DNA of 37,150 nt, from contig JACRHZ010000051.1 of assembly GCA_016220175.1 (NCBI GenBank), forward strand, positions 1 through 37,150, written 5' to 3'. The DNA comes from Candidatus Peregrinibacteria bacterium (GTDB lineage Bacteria; Patescibacteriota; Gracilibacteria; CAIRYL01). The notes below the pieces were generated by a model, which was not told the origin of the DNA, did not search any database, and saw only the letters and a program-made list of their open reading frames with translations. The translations under genes and the position numbers were made by a program. Positions 1 through 8,853 of the stretch are shown piece after piece; the stretch's first letter is position 1; the number at the start of each line of letters is the position of its first letter.

Positions 1-2
1 CC

Positions 3-110
3 AAAGTATCAGAAGAAAAAATCTATGCAGTACAAGAAAAACTCAACGACAGACCAAGAAAATCACTTCGATATCGTACTCCAAATGAAGTCATTTCTGA
101 TCTCCTCTAG
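3..110 (+). CDS. IS30-type transposase, C-terminal fragment (5' end outside the window)
   Basis: Open from the left edge to a TAG at 108-110, 35 residues visible. The peptide contains YAVQEKLNDRPRKSLRYRTPNE, the usual end of IS30-family DDE transposases, where an LN-x-RPRK-x-L-x-Y-x-TP-x-E block precedes the stop. Only the C-terminus is inside the window, so it is not possible to say whether the gene is intact. Its stop codon overlaps the stop codon of the convergent mfd gene by two bases (CTAG), which is unusually tight for an IS inserted beside a host gene. Family assignment is by recognition of the motif; confidence is good for a transposase and moderate for the IS30 family. Confidence 0.75.
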   Translation, partial: KVSEEKIYAVQEKLNDRPRKSLRYRTPNEVISDLL

Positions 111-3100
111 GGGTGGTGCTTATAATCCTTGAATTTTCCTATTTCTTTGAAAACTTCTTCCTCTGACTCTATTTCATGTATGATTTTTTTTGATTTTGGT
201 ACGAGTTTTTGGAGAGCTTCTTTAACTCCGCGCATCCAATCAAATCCCATTTCTTTTACTGGAGTTTTCAATGTTTCCCCTGAAATTTTCCATTTTTGCT
301 GATATTTCAAAAGATTCATAATTTCAACTGCTGTTACTTTCTTTGAGAGCACGAGATGAATTTCTCTGTCATTTTTTGTAACCGAAACCATTTTTACAGC
401 TCGAACATTTGCTTCTCTCGCAAGAATTTTTACCTCCAAAACTTTAAATAAATTCATGACCTCTTTTGGAATTCTCCCATATTCTTCAGAAATCTCTTCT
501 TGGAGCTCTCTCAGTGTTCCAAGATTTTTTACTGATGCTAATTTTTGATAGAGTAATATTTTTTCCTTTGAATCCACGACGTATGTCCCGGGAATGTAGG
601 CATCAATTGCAATTTCGATAAGTACGTCTTCCGCTTCCTCTATTTCTTTTCCTCCCAAAATTTCTCCTTCCTGCAGTTCACGAATGGTTTGATTTAAGAG
701 CCTCAAAAAGTGACTTACTCCAACAACATTTACGGTTCCATGTTGATTTACCCCAAGCACATCGCCAGCTCCACGTATTTCGAGATCTCTCATAGAAAGC
801 TGGAATCCGCTTCCAAGTTCTGAGGCTTCAATGAGGGCTTTTAATCTTTTTTTTGCGCTAAGACTCAATTTCTGTGAAGAATGGAGGAGATAGGCGTATG
901 CTTGAATTTTCGAACGCCCAATTCTTCCTCGAAGTTGATACAGTTGTGAAAGCCCGAATTGTTCGGCATTGTTTACAATGAGCGTATTCGCATTTGGAAG
1001 GTCAATCCCATTTTCAATAATCGTGGAAGAAACGAGGACATTATATTTTTTTTCCTTGAAGTCAAAAATTCTGTCTTCCAGCATTGCCGAGACCATTTGT
1101 CCATGAGCCACTACAAAAGAGGCTTCTGGGATAAGTTTTTGGAGTTTATAGGCCATTGCCTCGATTGTTTCCACTCGATTATGGAGGAAATATACCTGAC
1201 CACCTCGTGCTGTTTCTTTTAAAATAGCTTCTCGAATAAGAGCATCTGAGTATTTCCGAACTTCTGTGATAATCGGGAGTCGCCCTGGAGGAGGCGTGGT
1301 GATCGTGGAGATATCGCGAAGTTTATGGAGCGCAAGATTGAGCGTTCGAGGAATTGGTGTCGCTGTGAGTGTCAGAATAGATACCTCACTTCTGAGTTTC
1401 TTAAATTTTTCTTTTTGCTTCACTCCAAAGCGTTGCTCTTCATCGATGATTACGAGTCCCAGATTATAAAAACGGACATCTTCACCGAGGAGTCGGTGCG
1501 TTCCAAGAACAATATCAATTTTCCCTTTTTCTAGCTCTCGCAATATCTGTTTTTGTTCTGATTTCGTTTTAAATCGCGATAGAACTTCTATTTTTACGCC
1601 GTGCTTTTCCATTCTTTGTTGAAATGAGTCAAAATGTTGATGCACCAAAATGGTAATAGGCGCAATCATGGCGACTTGTTTCCCTGATTGCACCACTTTA
1701 AATGCAGCTCTCATGGCGACTTCTGTTTTCCCAAATCCCACATCTCCGCAGAGGAGGCGGTCCATGGGAAGATCGTTCTCAAGATCCGCTTTGATATCAC
1801 GAATTGCGGCAATTTGTCCTGGGGTTTCTTCGTAGGGGAATTCTCCCTCGAAAAGTCCTTGTTTTTCATTATCTGCGTTGAATTTATCGCCTTTTACCTG
1901 GGCTCTCGCAGCGTAAATTTGCAGAAGTTCTTTTGCGATTTTTTCCGTTTCTGCTCGAACTTTTTTCTGAATGTTTTTCCATTCTACACCTCCGAGCCTT
2001 GTTAATTTGGGTTCTTCATTTGTGTCGGAAATATATCTTGAAATTTTATCCGCCTGATCTACTGGAACATAAAGTTTGTCGTCTTGAAGATATGAAATTT
2101 CGAGATATTCCCGAGTAATCCCGGAAATTTCCTGCTCACAAATTCCCAAAAACCTTCCAATTCCATGATCCAAATGAACCACAAGGTCTCCTACTTTTAG
2201 ACTCGTGAGAAAGTCAATGTTGATGGATGATGTTTGAATTTTTTTCGCCTTTTTTCCATGAAGATGAAAAATTTCTCGATCAGTAAAAAGACAGATTTTA
2301 TGCTCTTGATTCTGAAAAGATGGCGGTACTGATTCGAGTTCCCCTGCATCTATGAGGAGAATTCCTTTTTCTGGGTTCCCATTTTCCTGAAATGGAATAA
2401 ATTCTTCGAGGAGAATATTTTTGAGTTCGTCCTTCCTTTTCGTCATAATGACGATTTTCCATTCACTTGTTACCTTCTCTCGAAAATCTGCAAGAAGATC
2501 GGAGAGATTGAAATACTTGAGAACAGAGAGGAATCTTAAATGAATTGATGTTTTTTCGTCTTCCGGGAATGACGAGAATTCGAGTATTTTTGGTGAGGAA
2601 GACGAAAGTTTGGTATATGCGTTTTCGGAAAGCTCTTCGAGTTCATTAAAAATTTGGATGTCTTCGGGGGAAAATACTTCTGAGAATATTGTTTTTTCGA
2701 AAGAGTGACTGATGGGATAAAAGGCGACTTCGCCAAAGTGTTTCCCGATTTTTTTGCTTTCTGGAAAAAACTCAAAAATACTTTCAATTTCATCAAATGA
2801 CACTTCCACTTTTACTGGCCTGTCAAATCCGAGAGGAAAAATATCAAGTACATTTCCACTTCTTCGATATTCTCCCTTTTGTAAAAAAATATCACTGGTG
2901 AGAGAATATCCCATCTTTATGAGGCGGTTGAAGATTTGCATTGCTGAAATTTTTTGCCCTTCTTTCAGGATGACTTTTTCCTCTTCCATTGTTTTTGGAT
3001 TTGGAAAAAATTCGAGAGCGTCCTCTTTTGTACAGAAAAAAACATGTATTCTCTCCTCTTCATCCTTTTGAAGAGCTTTAAGAACCCATTCTGATTTTTC

Positions 3101-3415
3101 CTGTCCTCGTTCCTCTGAAAATGAGAGCGTAGAAAAATCGATATATTTCCCGTTCCCAGAAAGAAAGTAGGGGGCAAGAGAAGCGGTTTCATGAAGATCA
3201 TTTTTCCCATCCGTAACAAAAAGGATATTTCTTGTTTTTGGATGTGATTTGAGGAGATTTTCAAATAAAAACAATTTTGAAGATATGTTTGGAACTCCAG
3301 ACACAGTAAGTTTTTTGTTTTCTTGGAATATTTTTATACCACTCTCTCCCAAAAAATCCCCTAAAAAAAAGGAGGATAGGAGGATGTGGTTCTTTTGAAA
3401 AGATTCTTCGCTCAT
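107..3415 (-). CDS. mfd: Transcription-repair coupling factor Mfd
   Basis: Mfd is a DNA translocase that removes RNA polymerase stalled at lesions and recruits UvrA. The 1102-residue product is close to full family length (about 1150). Seen in order: an N-terminal UvrB-like region, the RNA polymerase interaction domain (GDLVVHLDHGIGRF near residue 413), then a RecG-like motor with Walker A GDVGFGKTE near 555, the DEEQRFG box near 658, TATPIPRTL, and motif VI QLRGRIGR near 828, followed by the TRCF C-terminal domain. The ATG at 3413-3415 is preceded by a U-rich stretch without a Shine-Dalgarno. The last residues (FKDYKHHP) lie in DNA resembling an IS30 end, so the natural C-terminus may have been replaced. 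dnaN lies 138 bp upstream in the same orientation. Confidence 0.97.
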   Translation of the reverse strand: MSEESFQKNHILLSSFFLGDFLGESGIKIFQENKKLTVSGVPNISSKLFLFENLLKSHPKTRNILFVTDGKNDLHETASLAPYFLSGNGKYIDFSTLSFSEERGQEKSEWVLKALQKDEEERIHVFFCTKEDALEFFPNPKTMEEEKVILKEGQKISAMQIFNRLIKMGYSLTSDIFLQKGEYRRSGNVLDIFPLGFDRPVKVEVSFDEIESIFEFFPESKKIGKHFGEVAFYPISHSFEKTIFSEVFSPEDIQIFNELEELSENAYTKLSSSSPKILEFSSFPEDEKTSIHLRFLSVLKYFNLSDLLADFREKVTSEWKIVIMTKRKDELKNILLEEFIPFQENGNPEKGILLIDAGELESVPPSFQNQEHKICLFTDREIFHLHGKKAKKIQTSSINIDFLTSLKVGDLVVHLDHGIGRFLGICEQEISGITREYLEISYLQDDKLYVPVDQADKISRYISDTNEEPKLTRLGGVEWKNIQKKVRAETEKIAKELLQIYAARAQVKGDKFNADNEKQGLFEGEFPYEETPGQIAAIRDIKADLENDLPMDRLLCGDVGFGKTEVAMRAAFKVVQSGKQVAMIAPITILVHQHFDSFQQRMEKHGVKIEVLSRFKTKSEQKQILRELEKGKIDIVLGTHRLLGEDVRFYNLGLVIIDEEQRFGVKQKEKFKKLRSEVSILTLTATPIPRTLNLALHKLRDISTITTPPPGRLPIITEVRKYSDALIREAILKETARGGQVYFLHNRVETIEAMAYKLQKLIPEASFVVAHGQMVSAMLEDRIFDFKEKKYNVLVSSTIIENGIDLPNANTLIVNNAEQFGLSQLYQLRGRIGRSKIQAYAYLLHSSQKLSLSAKKRLKALIEASELGSGFQLSMRDLEIRGAGDVLGVNQHGTVNVVGVSHFLRLLNQTIRELQEGEILGGKEIEEAEDVLIEIAIDAYIPGTYVVDSKEKILLYQKLASVKNLGTLRELQEEISEEYGRIPKEVMNLFKVLEVKILAREANVRAVKMVSVTKNDREIHLVLSKKVTAVEIMNLLKYQQKWKISGETLKTPVKEMGFDWMRGVKEALQKLVPKSKKIIHEIESEEEVFKEIGKFKDYKHHP

Positions 3416-3553
3416 TCTGAGAAAAAAGAACTATTGTCTTATAAAACAACAGGTCGACCTTCCCTTCAAAAAAGAGAGGGAAAAATCACCTTGGGAATAG
3501 TATTTTCGCGCGGGATGTATTTTTCTCCAAAATTCTTTCTTTTGCAAGTAGTT

Positions 3554-4663
3554 TTAAATCTTAAGGGGCATAATGACGTGCACATAGTCTTCTTCTTTTT
3601 CTGGCTTGATAACCACTGGAGAGAGCTTCTCTTCTGTTTGGATATACACGGTTTTTGTATCAATACTCTGAAGAACGTCGAGGAGATATTGTCCATTGAG
3701 AGCGACTTCTGTGTTCTCTCCTGAGACCTCAGCAGCGATCTCTGATTCTTCACTTCCAATCTCTGTGGCATCTGTTGTGAGCTCAACGCTCCCTGTTTTT
3801 TTAAAAGAAACTTTAATATTATTGTTGTTTTCTCGTGCAAAAAGTCCAACTCTTTTTATTCCCAAAATAAGTTCATCTCGAGAAATTTTTGCTTTTATTT
3901 TGTAAGAAGAGGGGATTATTTGTGTATATTCTGGAAATTTCCCCTCAATAAGTCGCGAAATGAGTTTTGTGGTCCCAATTTGAAAAAGGATTTGATTCTT
4001 TGAAGAAATAACTTCAACTTCTTTTTCTTTTGAAGACCCAAGTATGCGTACAAGTTCTTGCATTGTTCTGCTGGGGATAATGTTTTTGAGATCTTTTATT
4101 GAATTTTTCCCAGAAAGTGTAATCTTCTTTTCTCCAAGCCTATAAGAGTCAGTCGCTACCAAATGAAGGGTGGTATCTTTTCCCCAAAAATATACTCCGG
4201 AAAGAACTGGTCTTGTTGTTGTTCCAGCACAGCAAAACACAACTTCTTCTATAGATTTTTTTAGTGCTTCAGAAGAAACTGAAAAATATTCTTCTTTTTC
4301 AACAACGGGAATAACAGGAAATTCTTCTGGAGAAATTCCTTTGAGCTTTGTTTTTGATCCAACAGCTTGGATAAAAATAGTTTCTCCGTCTTCAAGAACA
4401 AGCTTTATTTCGCCTTCTTTTAAGTATCCCACATAACTCACTAAAATTTTAGCGGGTATTGTTATTTTTCCCTCATTTTTTATGTCTGCGGAAATTGATG
4501 TTGTAATTGCAATTTCTAGATTTGTCGCTGATAAATAGAGTTTTTGCCCTTCTGCTTTTAAGAGCACATTCCCGAGGATAGGAAGAGTGTTTTGTGGATT
4601 GATTGCTTTTTGTACAAGTGTAAGTGCTTCAAAAAAATCTTTTTGCTGACAAGTAAGTTTCAT
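3554..4663 (-). CDS. dnaN: DNA polymerase III beta subunit (sliding clamp)
   Basis: The beta clamp forms a ring around DNA and tethers the replicative polymerase. The 369-residue product starts MKLTCQQKDFFEAL and continues with VQKAINPQNTLPILGNVLL, a typical N-terminus in which the first helix is followed by the N-P-x-LPIL motif. The end, PVVIKPEKEEDYVHVIMPLKI, matches the family C-terminus (usually ...YVIMPMRL). The open frame continues 19 codons further upstream, but those residues do not fit the family, so the ATG at 4661-4663 is preferred. It is preceded by CTGCTTTCTTT, not a Shine-Dalgarno. No dnaA or recF is next to it; mfd is downstream. A possible promoter is TTGCAT-17-TACTCT about 40 bp upstream, but it is weak. 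Confidence 0.96.
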   Translation of the reverse strand: MKLTCQQKDFFEALTLVQKAINPQNTLPILGNVLLKAEGQKLYLSATNLEIAITTSISADIKNEGKITIPAKILVSYVGYLKEGEIKLVLEDGETIFIQAVGSKTKLKGISPEEFPVIPVVEKEEYFSVSSEALKKSIEEVVFCCAGTTTRPVLSGVYFWGKDTTLHLVATDSYRLGEKKITLSGKNSIKDLKNIIPSRTMQELVRILGSSKEKEVEVISSKNQILFQIGTTKLISRLIEGKFPEYTQIIPSSYKIKAKISRDELILGIKRVGLFARENNNNIKVSFKKTGSVELTTDATEIGSEESEIAAEVSGENTEVALNGQYLLDVLQSIDTKTVYIQTEEKLSPVVIKPEKEEDYVHVIMPLKI

Positions 4664-5040
4664 AAAGAAAGCAGTGAGGGAAACTAAAGAAAGAGTACGA
4701 TCTCTTCTCAAAAAATGCAAATCCCTTTTTACTACCCGCCTTTAAATAATATATATTTTTTAAAAAAGAAAAGAATAATTATAATTACACACCATTTCTT
4801 TTATAAAGAAATAAAAAAAGAAATATATTTCATAAAACAAAAGACTTCATAAGAACAAAAAACAAAGATATGAACACAAAAAAGACTCTCAAAAAATAAA
4901 AGCAAGAAGCTGTTTATAAAAACCCACAATTCAGCGGAGTTTTAGAGAATGTGAAAAAAATGTAGAAATCATAAAATCATAAAAACACCTTCCACTAAAA
5001 GAAAACAAGAATCCTAAAAAAGTGTTCATTGTGAAAAGAA
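4664..5040. other. 377-bp very AT-rich gap upstream of dnaN; weak candidate for a replication origin
   Basis: No convincing coding frame or RNA gene is seen. The stretch consists largely of A-runs on the plus strand and short TATA-like blocks around 4745-4800. One site fits the relaxed DnaA-box pattern TTWTNCACA (TGTGAAAAA read on plus, 4950-4958) and one is a single-mismatch relative (TGTTTATAA near 4911-4919). Two weak boxes in AT-rich DNA are expected by chance, so an origin is only a possibility suggested by the position next to dnaN. The gap must hold the dnaN promoter. Confidence 0.25.
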
Positions 5041-6342
5041 TTAATATCTATTTTCTTTTTCCACACTTTGGAACACTCCTTTTTTAAAACTTCGATCAGG
5101 AATGTCTTCTTCAAGACATAAACTCGCACCAATAAATGAATTTTTTCCAATTTTCACCCCCGGCATAATACTCGTGTTTATTCCAACTCGAACATTTTCC
5201 CCACAAAAAAGTCCAATTTTTTGAGAATGTGTGGGAATTTTTTCTTCAAAAATTTTTACAGAAATATTCCCTTCGTCCAGACGCAGATTCCCTGTTCGCG
5301 TTCCTGCGCCAAATGAAATATTTTCATCAAGTACCGAGTCCCCAACATAATTCTGATGCGTTCGAACACGTCTTAAGAAGTAAGAACGAGCGACTTCAGT
5401 ACCATGACCAATAAGAGAATCTGCGCCGATATGTGAATTTCGAACCAGCACATGATTTCCAATAATACAATTTTTTCCAATATAAGCAGGACCGTTTATG
5501 ACAGCGAAATCAAATACTTTTACCCCTTCCTCCAAAACAACATCCCCCAAAATACTCGCATGCGGAGATATTTGTGCAGAAGGATGAATGTCTTGACCAG
5601 AAAGCCTTAAAAGAAAGAATTCCATAAGCCGTAAATGGTCCCATGGATATTTTAATGCCTGCCAAAATCCATCATATTCCACCACTTCACACTTTTGTCC
5701 AGAATCGAACAATTTTTGTAGTCCATTTTCATATCCATAGTGTCCTGAATTCAGCTTTCGCTCTTTCTGTAAAAAATGAAATATATTTTTTGGATTCCGA
5801 AAAAAGTGGAAAACAAGATTTATCATGTGCGAAGGTTCATTTCCCATTCCAGGTTTTTCTAATATTTTTTCAACAAATCCTTGAGAATTGTAAACAAGAT
5901 ATCCACCGGGGAAATACTTTTCCACATTTTTTCCACAAACAAGAATGTCGGAATCTGATTTTGCGGCTTTTTGAAGTAAGTTCGCAAAGAAAAAGTTTTC
6001 CACAAAATCATTTGAACTCATAAGGAGAAAAGGCTTCTTCATATCGATTTTGTCCTGAGCATCAAGAACCCCACCAAGCATGCCTTCTTCTAGTTTTTTT
6101 TGGATTGAAAATGTCCACTCTATTTTTTTTCCTGCGAACTTCGGCAAAACAAGAGCTTGAATTTTTTCAATATTTTCTTCATTCCCCACAATATGAATTT
6201 CATCAAACTCTGGAAAAGAAAGCAGTTTTTCAATTTGGTGCTCAAGAACAGTTTTTCCGAGATAATCAAAAAAAATTTTGTCCGAAAGCGGCCACATGCG
6301 CTTTGATTGGCCAGAGCAGAGGAGGAGGACTTGAATATGCAT
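5041..6342 (-). CDS. Sugar-phosphate nucleotidyltransferase with C-terminal left-handed beta-helix (GlmU-like architecture)
   Basis: Predicted cytosolic nucleotidyltransferase that would couple a sugar 1-phosphate to a nucleoside triphosphate. The N-terminal half has the Rossmann-type signature LLLCSGQSKRMWPLSDK, a variant of GGxGTRLxPLTxxxPK in which the binding lysine is kept. Residues from about 250 onward contain hexapeptide repeats (ISPHASILGDVVLEEGV, AYIGKNCIIGNHVLV, NSHIGADSLIGHGTEV, GVNTSIMPGVKIGKNSFIG type) typical of a left-handed beta-helix. The order, transferase then helix, is that of GlmU, but the acetyltransferase activity cannot be read from the sequence. The frame is open to a TTG at 6388-6390; the ATG at 6340-6342 is chosen because the nucleotidyltransferase strand begins there. 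No sugar-pathway genes are adjacent, so the substrate is unknown. Confidence 0.8.
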   Translation of the reverse strand: MHIQVLLLCSGQSKRMWPLSDKIFFDYLGKTVLEHQIEKLLSFPEFDEIHIVGNEENIEKIQALVLPKFAGKKIEWTFSIQKKLEEGMLGGVLDAQDKIDMKKPFLLMSSNDFVENFFFANLLQKAAKSDSDILVCGKNVEKYFPGGYLVYNSQGFVEKILEKPGMGNEPSHMINLVFHFFRNPKNIFHFLQKERKLNSGHYGYENGLQKLFDSGQKCEVVEYDGFWQALKYPWDHLRLMEFFLLRLSGQDIHPSAQISPHASILGDVVLEEGVKVFDFAVINGPAYIGKNCIIGNHVLVRNSHIGADSLIGHGTEVARSYFLRRVRTHQNYVGDSVLDENISFGAGTRTGNLRLDEGNISVKIFEEKIPTHSQKIGLFCGENVRVGINTSIMPGVKIGKNSFIGASLCLEEDIPDRSFKKGVFQSVEKENRY

Positions 6343-6405
6343 AGAAAGAATTACTGATAAAACTATGAACCACAAATAGAGATTTGACAATATAATTAAG
6401 ACCGC

Positions 6406-6422
6406 TATTATTTTACCAATAT
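6406..6422 (-). promoter_or_regulatory. Candidate extended -10 promoter for the nucleotidyltransferase gene
   Basis: On the minus strand the sequence reads ATTGGTAAAATAATAG. TGGTAAAAT fits an extended -10 element (TGn followed by a TAtaaT-like hexamer). It lies about 70 bp upstream of the chosen start, and similar TGGTAWAAT elements precede the tRNA-His and the DsbA-like gene. No good -35 is visible. The same interval also contains plus-strand consensus elements, described as a finding. Confidence 0.3.
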
Positions 6423-6534
6423 TTCTAAAGTTATGGAAAGACCGAATCGCTGTGAAATCCAGTTTGATACTATATGGATGCCATTTGTTTCTCTCTCCAC
6501 GTTCTCGATTGCCTTTTGGGCAAAAACGAAAAAA

Positions 6535-7362
6535 TTATTCTAAAGTAAACTCTATATCTCCAACATCTTTCGTCACCAAAACTCCACTTCCAAAATTCTT
6601 AATTCGATCGACAATCTCGGCATGCGGATGCCCATACGGGTTCTTTTTTCCGGCAGAGATTACTGAAATCTTCGGCTGTACCGCTTCTAAAAATTCCGGA
6701 GAAGAAGAAGTTTTACTTCCGTGATGAGCGACTTTCAAAATATCACTTTTAAGCGGAACTGGTTTTTTCAAGATTTCTTTTTCGCCATCTGCTTCAATAT
6801 CCGCGGTCAAAAGAATCGATTGATCCTCAAATGTCACCCGAAGAACGATTCCAGAATTATTCATTTTTTGGATTTCTTTCCCCATAAGCGGCTTCTCAGG
6901 AGAAAAAATGTCGAAAAACACTCCGTCAATCCAAAAATCCTTTTCTGAATCAGAAAAAAATACTGGAATATCTTTTTCTGAGAGGAGGGAAAGAAATTCT
7001 CGAAACTCCGAAGTCTTTCCATTTGCTCCCGTGAGAAAAACGTTTTTCACTGAATATACTTTTAGTGATTCGAGTGCCCCAACAAAATGATCCTTTTCCG
7101 GATGTGTAACCACCATGAGCTCAATTTCTCTGTTCCAAAACGGAAGATCTTGAGAAAGCTTTGAAACGAAAGTGGAATCATCGCCACCATCAATTGTCAC
7201 AAATTTTCCATGAGGAGTTTTCATAAGGATCGCATCACCAAGAGGAATGTCATAGGTCTTAAAGTGAAATTGTTCATCAAAAATTCGGTCACTTTCTCCG
7301 AAGAGAAAAAATGCAAAAAGGAGATTCCCAAAGAAAAATAACAGAAAAAATTTCTTGGACAT
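6535..7362 (-). CDS. Secreted or membrane-anchored metallo-beta-lactamase-fold hydrolase (ComEC C-terminal-like)
   Basis: The 275-residue product starts MSKKFFLLFFFGNLLFAFFLF, a signal peptide or anchor. The rest resembles the metallo-beta-lactamase module found at the C-terminus of ComEC/Rec2 DNA-uptake proteins: YDIPLGDAILMKTPHGKFVTIDGG, then a metal-binding THPEKDH (H87, D91, H92), then LLTADIE and VAHHGSKTSSSPEFLEAVQPKISVISAGKKNPYGHP. All metal ligands of the family appear present. The large ComEC membrane channel is absent, so it is a stand-alone hydrolase; nuclease activity is plausible but not proven. The frame is open up to 7449, but the upstream gene's terminator (7422-7455) lies within that extension, which argues for the ATG at 7360-7362. 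Confidence 0.85.
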   Translation of the reverse strand: MSKKFFLLFFFGNLLFAFFLFGESDRIFDEQFHFKTYDIPLGDAILMKTPHGKFVTIDGGDDSTFVSKLSQDLPFWNREIELMVVTHPEKDHFVGALESLKVYSVKNVFLTGANGKTSEFREFLSLLSEKDIPVFFSDSEKDFWIDGVFFDIFSPEKPLMGKEIQKMNNSGIVLRVTFEDQSILLTADIEADGEKEILKKPVPLKSDILKVAHHGSKTSSSPEFLEAVQPKISVISAGKKNPYGHPHAEIVDRIKNFGSGVLVTKDVGDIEFTLE

Positions 7363-7421
7363 TTTTGCAAATATATAGAGACACTTTCGCAAAAGAATCT
7401 TCTCCTTCAAAGCGGACATCC

Positions 7422-7455
7422 AAAAAAACCCCTCTGAGATAACACTCAAAAGGGG
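7422..7455 (-). terminator. Intrinsic terminator behind the LPQTG surface protein gene
   Basis: Read on the minus strand: CCCCTTTTGAGTGTTATCTC, then AGAGGGG followed by seven T. The stem is CCCCT/AGGGG plus TGAG/CTCA with a small internal loop and a six-base loop. It sits 34 bp past the stop of the FN3 gene (7489), before the start chosen for the next gene. Confidence 0.85.
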
Positions 7456-7488
7456 CTTTTCGACGGGAGGAAACGAAATATATCGATC

Positions 7489-8820
7489 TTATTTTTTCTG
7501 TCGACGACGGATGACAACATATAATGCACTTGCCAAAGCAGCCAAAGAAAGAGGGGCTCCCGTTTGAGGGAGAGCTGGCAACCGTATCGACTCGATCGTT
7601 CCGGAATTTTCATTTCCAGAAGTATCTGTTGCAGAAACCTTCGTAGTATGCTCCGTTTCTGGTTTTCCAGAGGTGTCATATTTTTCCGTGTCTTTTTCAA
7701 GTTTTACTCCATCAACCCAATTCTTCCCCTTGTCAGTGCTCTCATAAACAGTCTGATGGTCAACATCAGAAGACGTGCTTTTCTTCCAGGAGAGACTCAA
7801 AAGGAAATCTTTGAGGCGTGGAGTAGAAGAAATTTTCAAATCCGTTACATTTTCTGGAGGAGTCGTATCCTTTGAAACTTCCGTTTTTGAATCGGGACCT
7901 GTTTTTTCTTCAGTCTTCACTTCTGTTTTTGGTTCTTCCCCGACTTTACTCACAAGCGGTTTCTCGGCTTCAGGAATTTCCAGAGCATCCGTTCCGGTAA
8001 AATACGCAGAATCCGTTGCGCCGCTTTCGATTGGATTCTTTTGAAGATCAACAATAGCCGCTCCCACAGAAACCGCGTATTTGACATCACGTGTCATTTT
8101 TTCTTTGAGCGTTACAAATAAGATATTCTTGTGCACTTCTTCTTTATCCTTTTCCCCCTTATAGTCTATTTTGTATTCCACAGCAGAAACAGGAAGCACT
8201 TTCTTCTCATCAGCAGATTCCTTTATGGAAAAATTAAGTTCCGGAAAAAGGTCAGGAAGAGTTATACATTCAGAAAAAGTTACTTTTACGAGATCTTTCG
8301 TAAGAGCCTTTGCTTCTTTTACTTGAGGAGCCTTCTTATCGTCAACAGTGCAATCTTCTTGTGGTACTGGTTCAACAGTTTTTGCATCTTTCGCTGCTGG
8401 AGCATCGGCATATACTGATGCAGGAGCGGAGAAAACTTCCTCAGAAAGAGCAGTTGTTTTTGCGCCACTCTTCAAAATAGCCCCCACAGCGATATAATAC
8501 CGAACACCATTTGTGAGATTTCGTAAAATATACGTAGTTTCTGTCGTCTTCGTGTCTAGAGTAGTATCATAATCTTTTGCAAGTTTTTCTGAAACAGAAG
8601 CGATCCCATAGTGTACTTCATACGAAATTACTGGGTCCGTCGCGGATGAAAGCGCATCCCAAGAAACAGAAAGAGCCGTATCGTATGGAGTAATCGCAGG
8701 ATTTTTCACGACCACTTCCTCCGCTGCTGAAGAAGACGCTATTCCCAAGCTAACAGCAAGAGCTGCCGCGAGAAAAAGCATAATAATTTTGCGAACTTTG
8801 AAATGTGCGAGGGATTTCAT
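7489..8820 (-). CDS. Surface protein with fibronectin type III and Ig-like domains and an LPQTG sortase signal
   Basis: A 443-residue exported protein. Residues 1-33 are a signal peptide (KIIMLFLAAALAVSLGIASSSAA). Then comes a fibronectin type III domain (about 40-135; ALSVSWDAL...YEVHYG...YILRNLTNGVRYYIAVGA), a linker, a bacterial Ig-like region (about 165-280; DKKAPQVKEAKAL...VKVTFSE), an acidic Pro/Thr/Glu-rich linker, and a second FN3-type domain (about 320-410; PPENVTDLKISS...LSLSWKKS). It ends with LPQTG (417-421), a hydrophobic stretch and RRRQKK, the classic cell-wall sorting signal cleaved by sortase. No sortase gene is in the window. It probably acts as an adhesin or structural surface protein. 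It has its own promoter candidate and a strong terminator, so it is likely monocistronic. Confidence 0.9.
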   Translation of the reverse strand: MKSLAHFKVRKIIMLFLAAALAVSLGIASSSAAEEVVVKNPAITPYDTALSVSWDALSSATDPVISYEVHYGIASVSEKLAKDYDTTLDTKTTETTYILRNLTNGVRYYIAVGAILKSGAKTTALSEEVFSAPASVYADAPAAKDAKTVEPVPQEDCTVDDKKAPQVKEAKALTKDLVKVTFSECITLPDLFPELNFSIKESADEKKVLPVSAVEYKIDYKGEKDKEEVHKNILFVTLKEKMTRDVKYAVSVGAAIVDLQKNPIESGATDSAYFTGTDALEIPEAEKPLVSKVGEEPKTEVKTEEKTGPDSKTEVSKDTTPPENVTDLKISSTPRLKDFLLSLSWKKSTSSDVDHQTVYESTDKGKNWVDGVKLEKDTEKYDTSGKPETEHTTKVSATDTSGNENSGTIESIRLPALPQTGAPLSLAALASALYVVIRRRQKK

Positions 8821-8853
8821 GTGTATATGTTTATATTTTTAAATTTTCACATA

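Noticed and set aside
3416-3553. Terminator of dnaN or regulatory hairpin (TTCCCT/AGGGAA and GGTCGACC) between dnaN and mfd
   Set aside because: The 6-bp stem has no T-run on the minus strand, and the 8-bp palindrome is too short to be called.
4664-5040. Replication origin next to dnaN
   Set aside because: Only two weak DnaA-box relatives, no dnaA, and no clear duplex-unwinding repeat array; kept as a low-confidence note, not as a finding.
6423-6534. Small RNA gene (SRP RNA or similar) in the gap between the nucleotidyltransferase and hydrolase genes
   Set aside because: No SRP GGAA-type tetraloop helix or other known RNA signature; only a 5-bp TTGCC/GGCAA hairpin.
7446-7700. Leftward frame of 84 codons overlapping the LPQTG gene end
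   Set aside because: It crosses the terminator and the sorting signal in another frame; a shadow.
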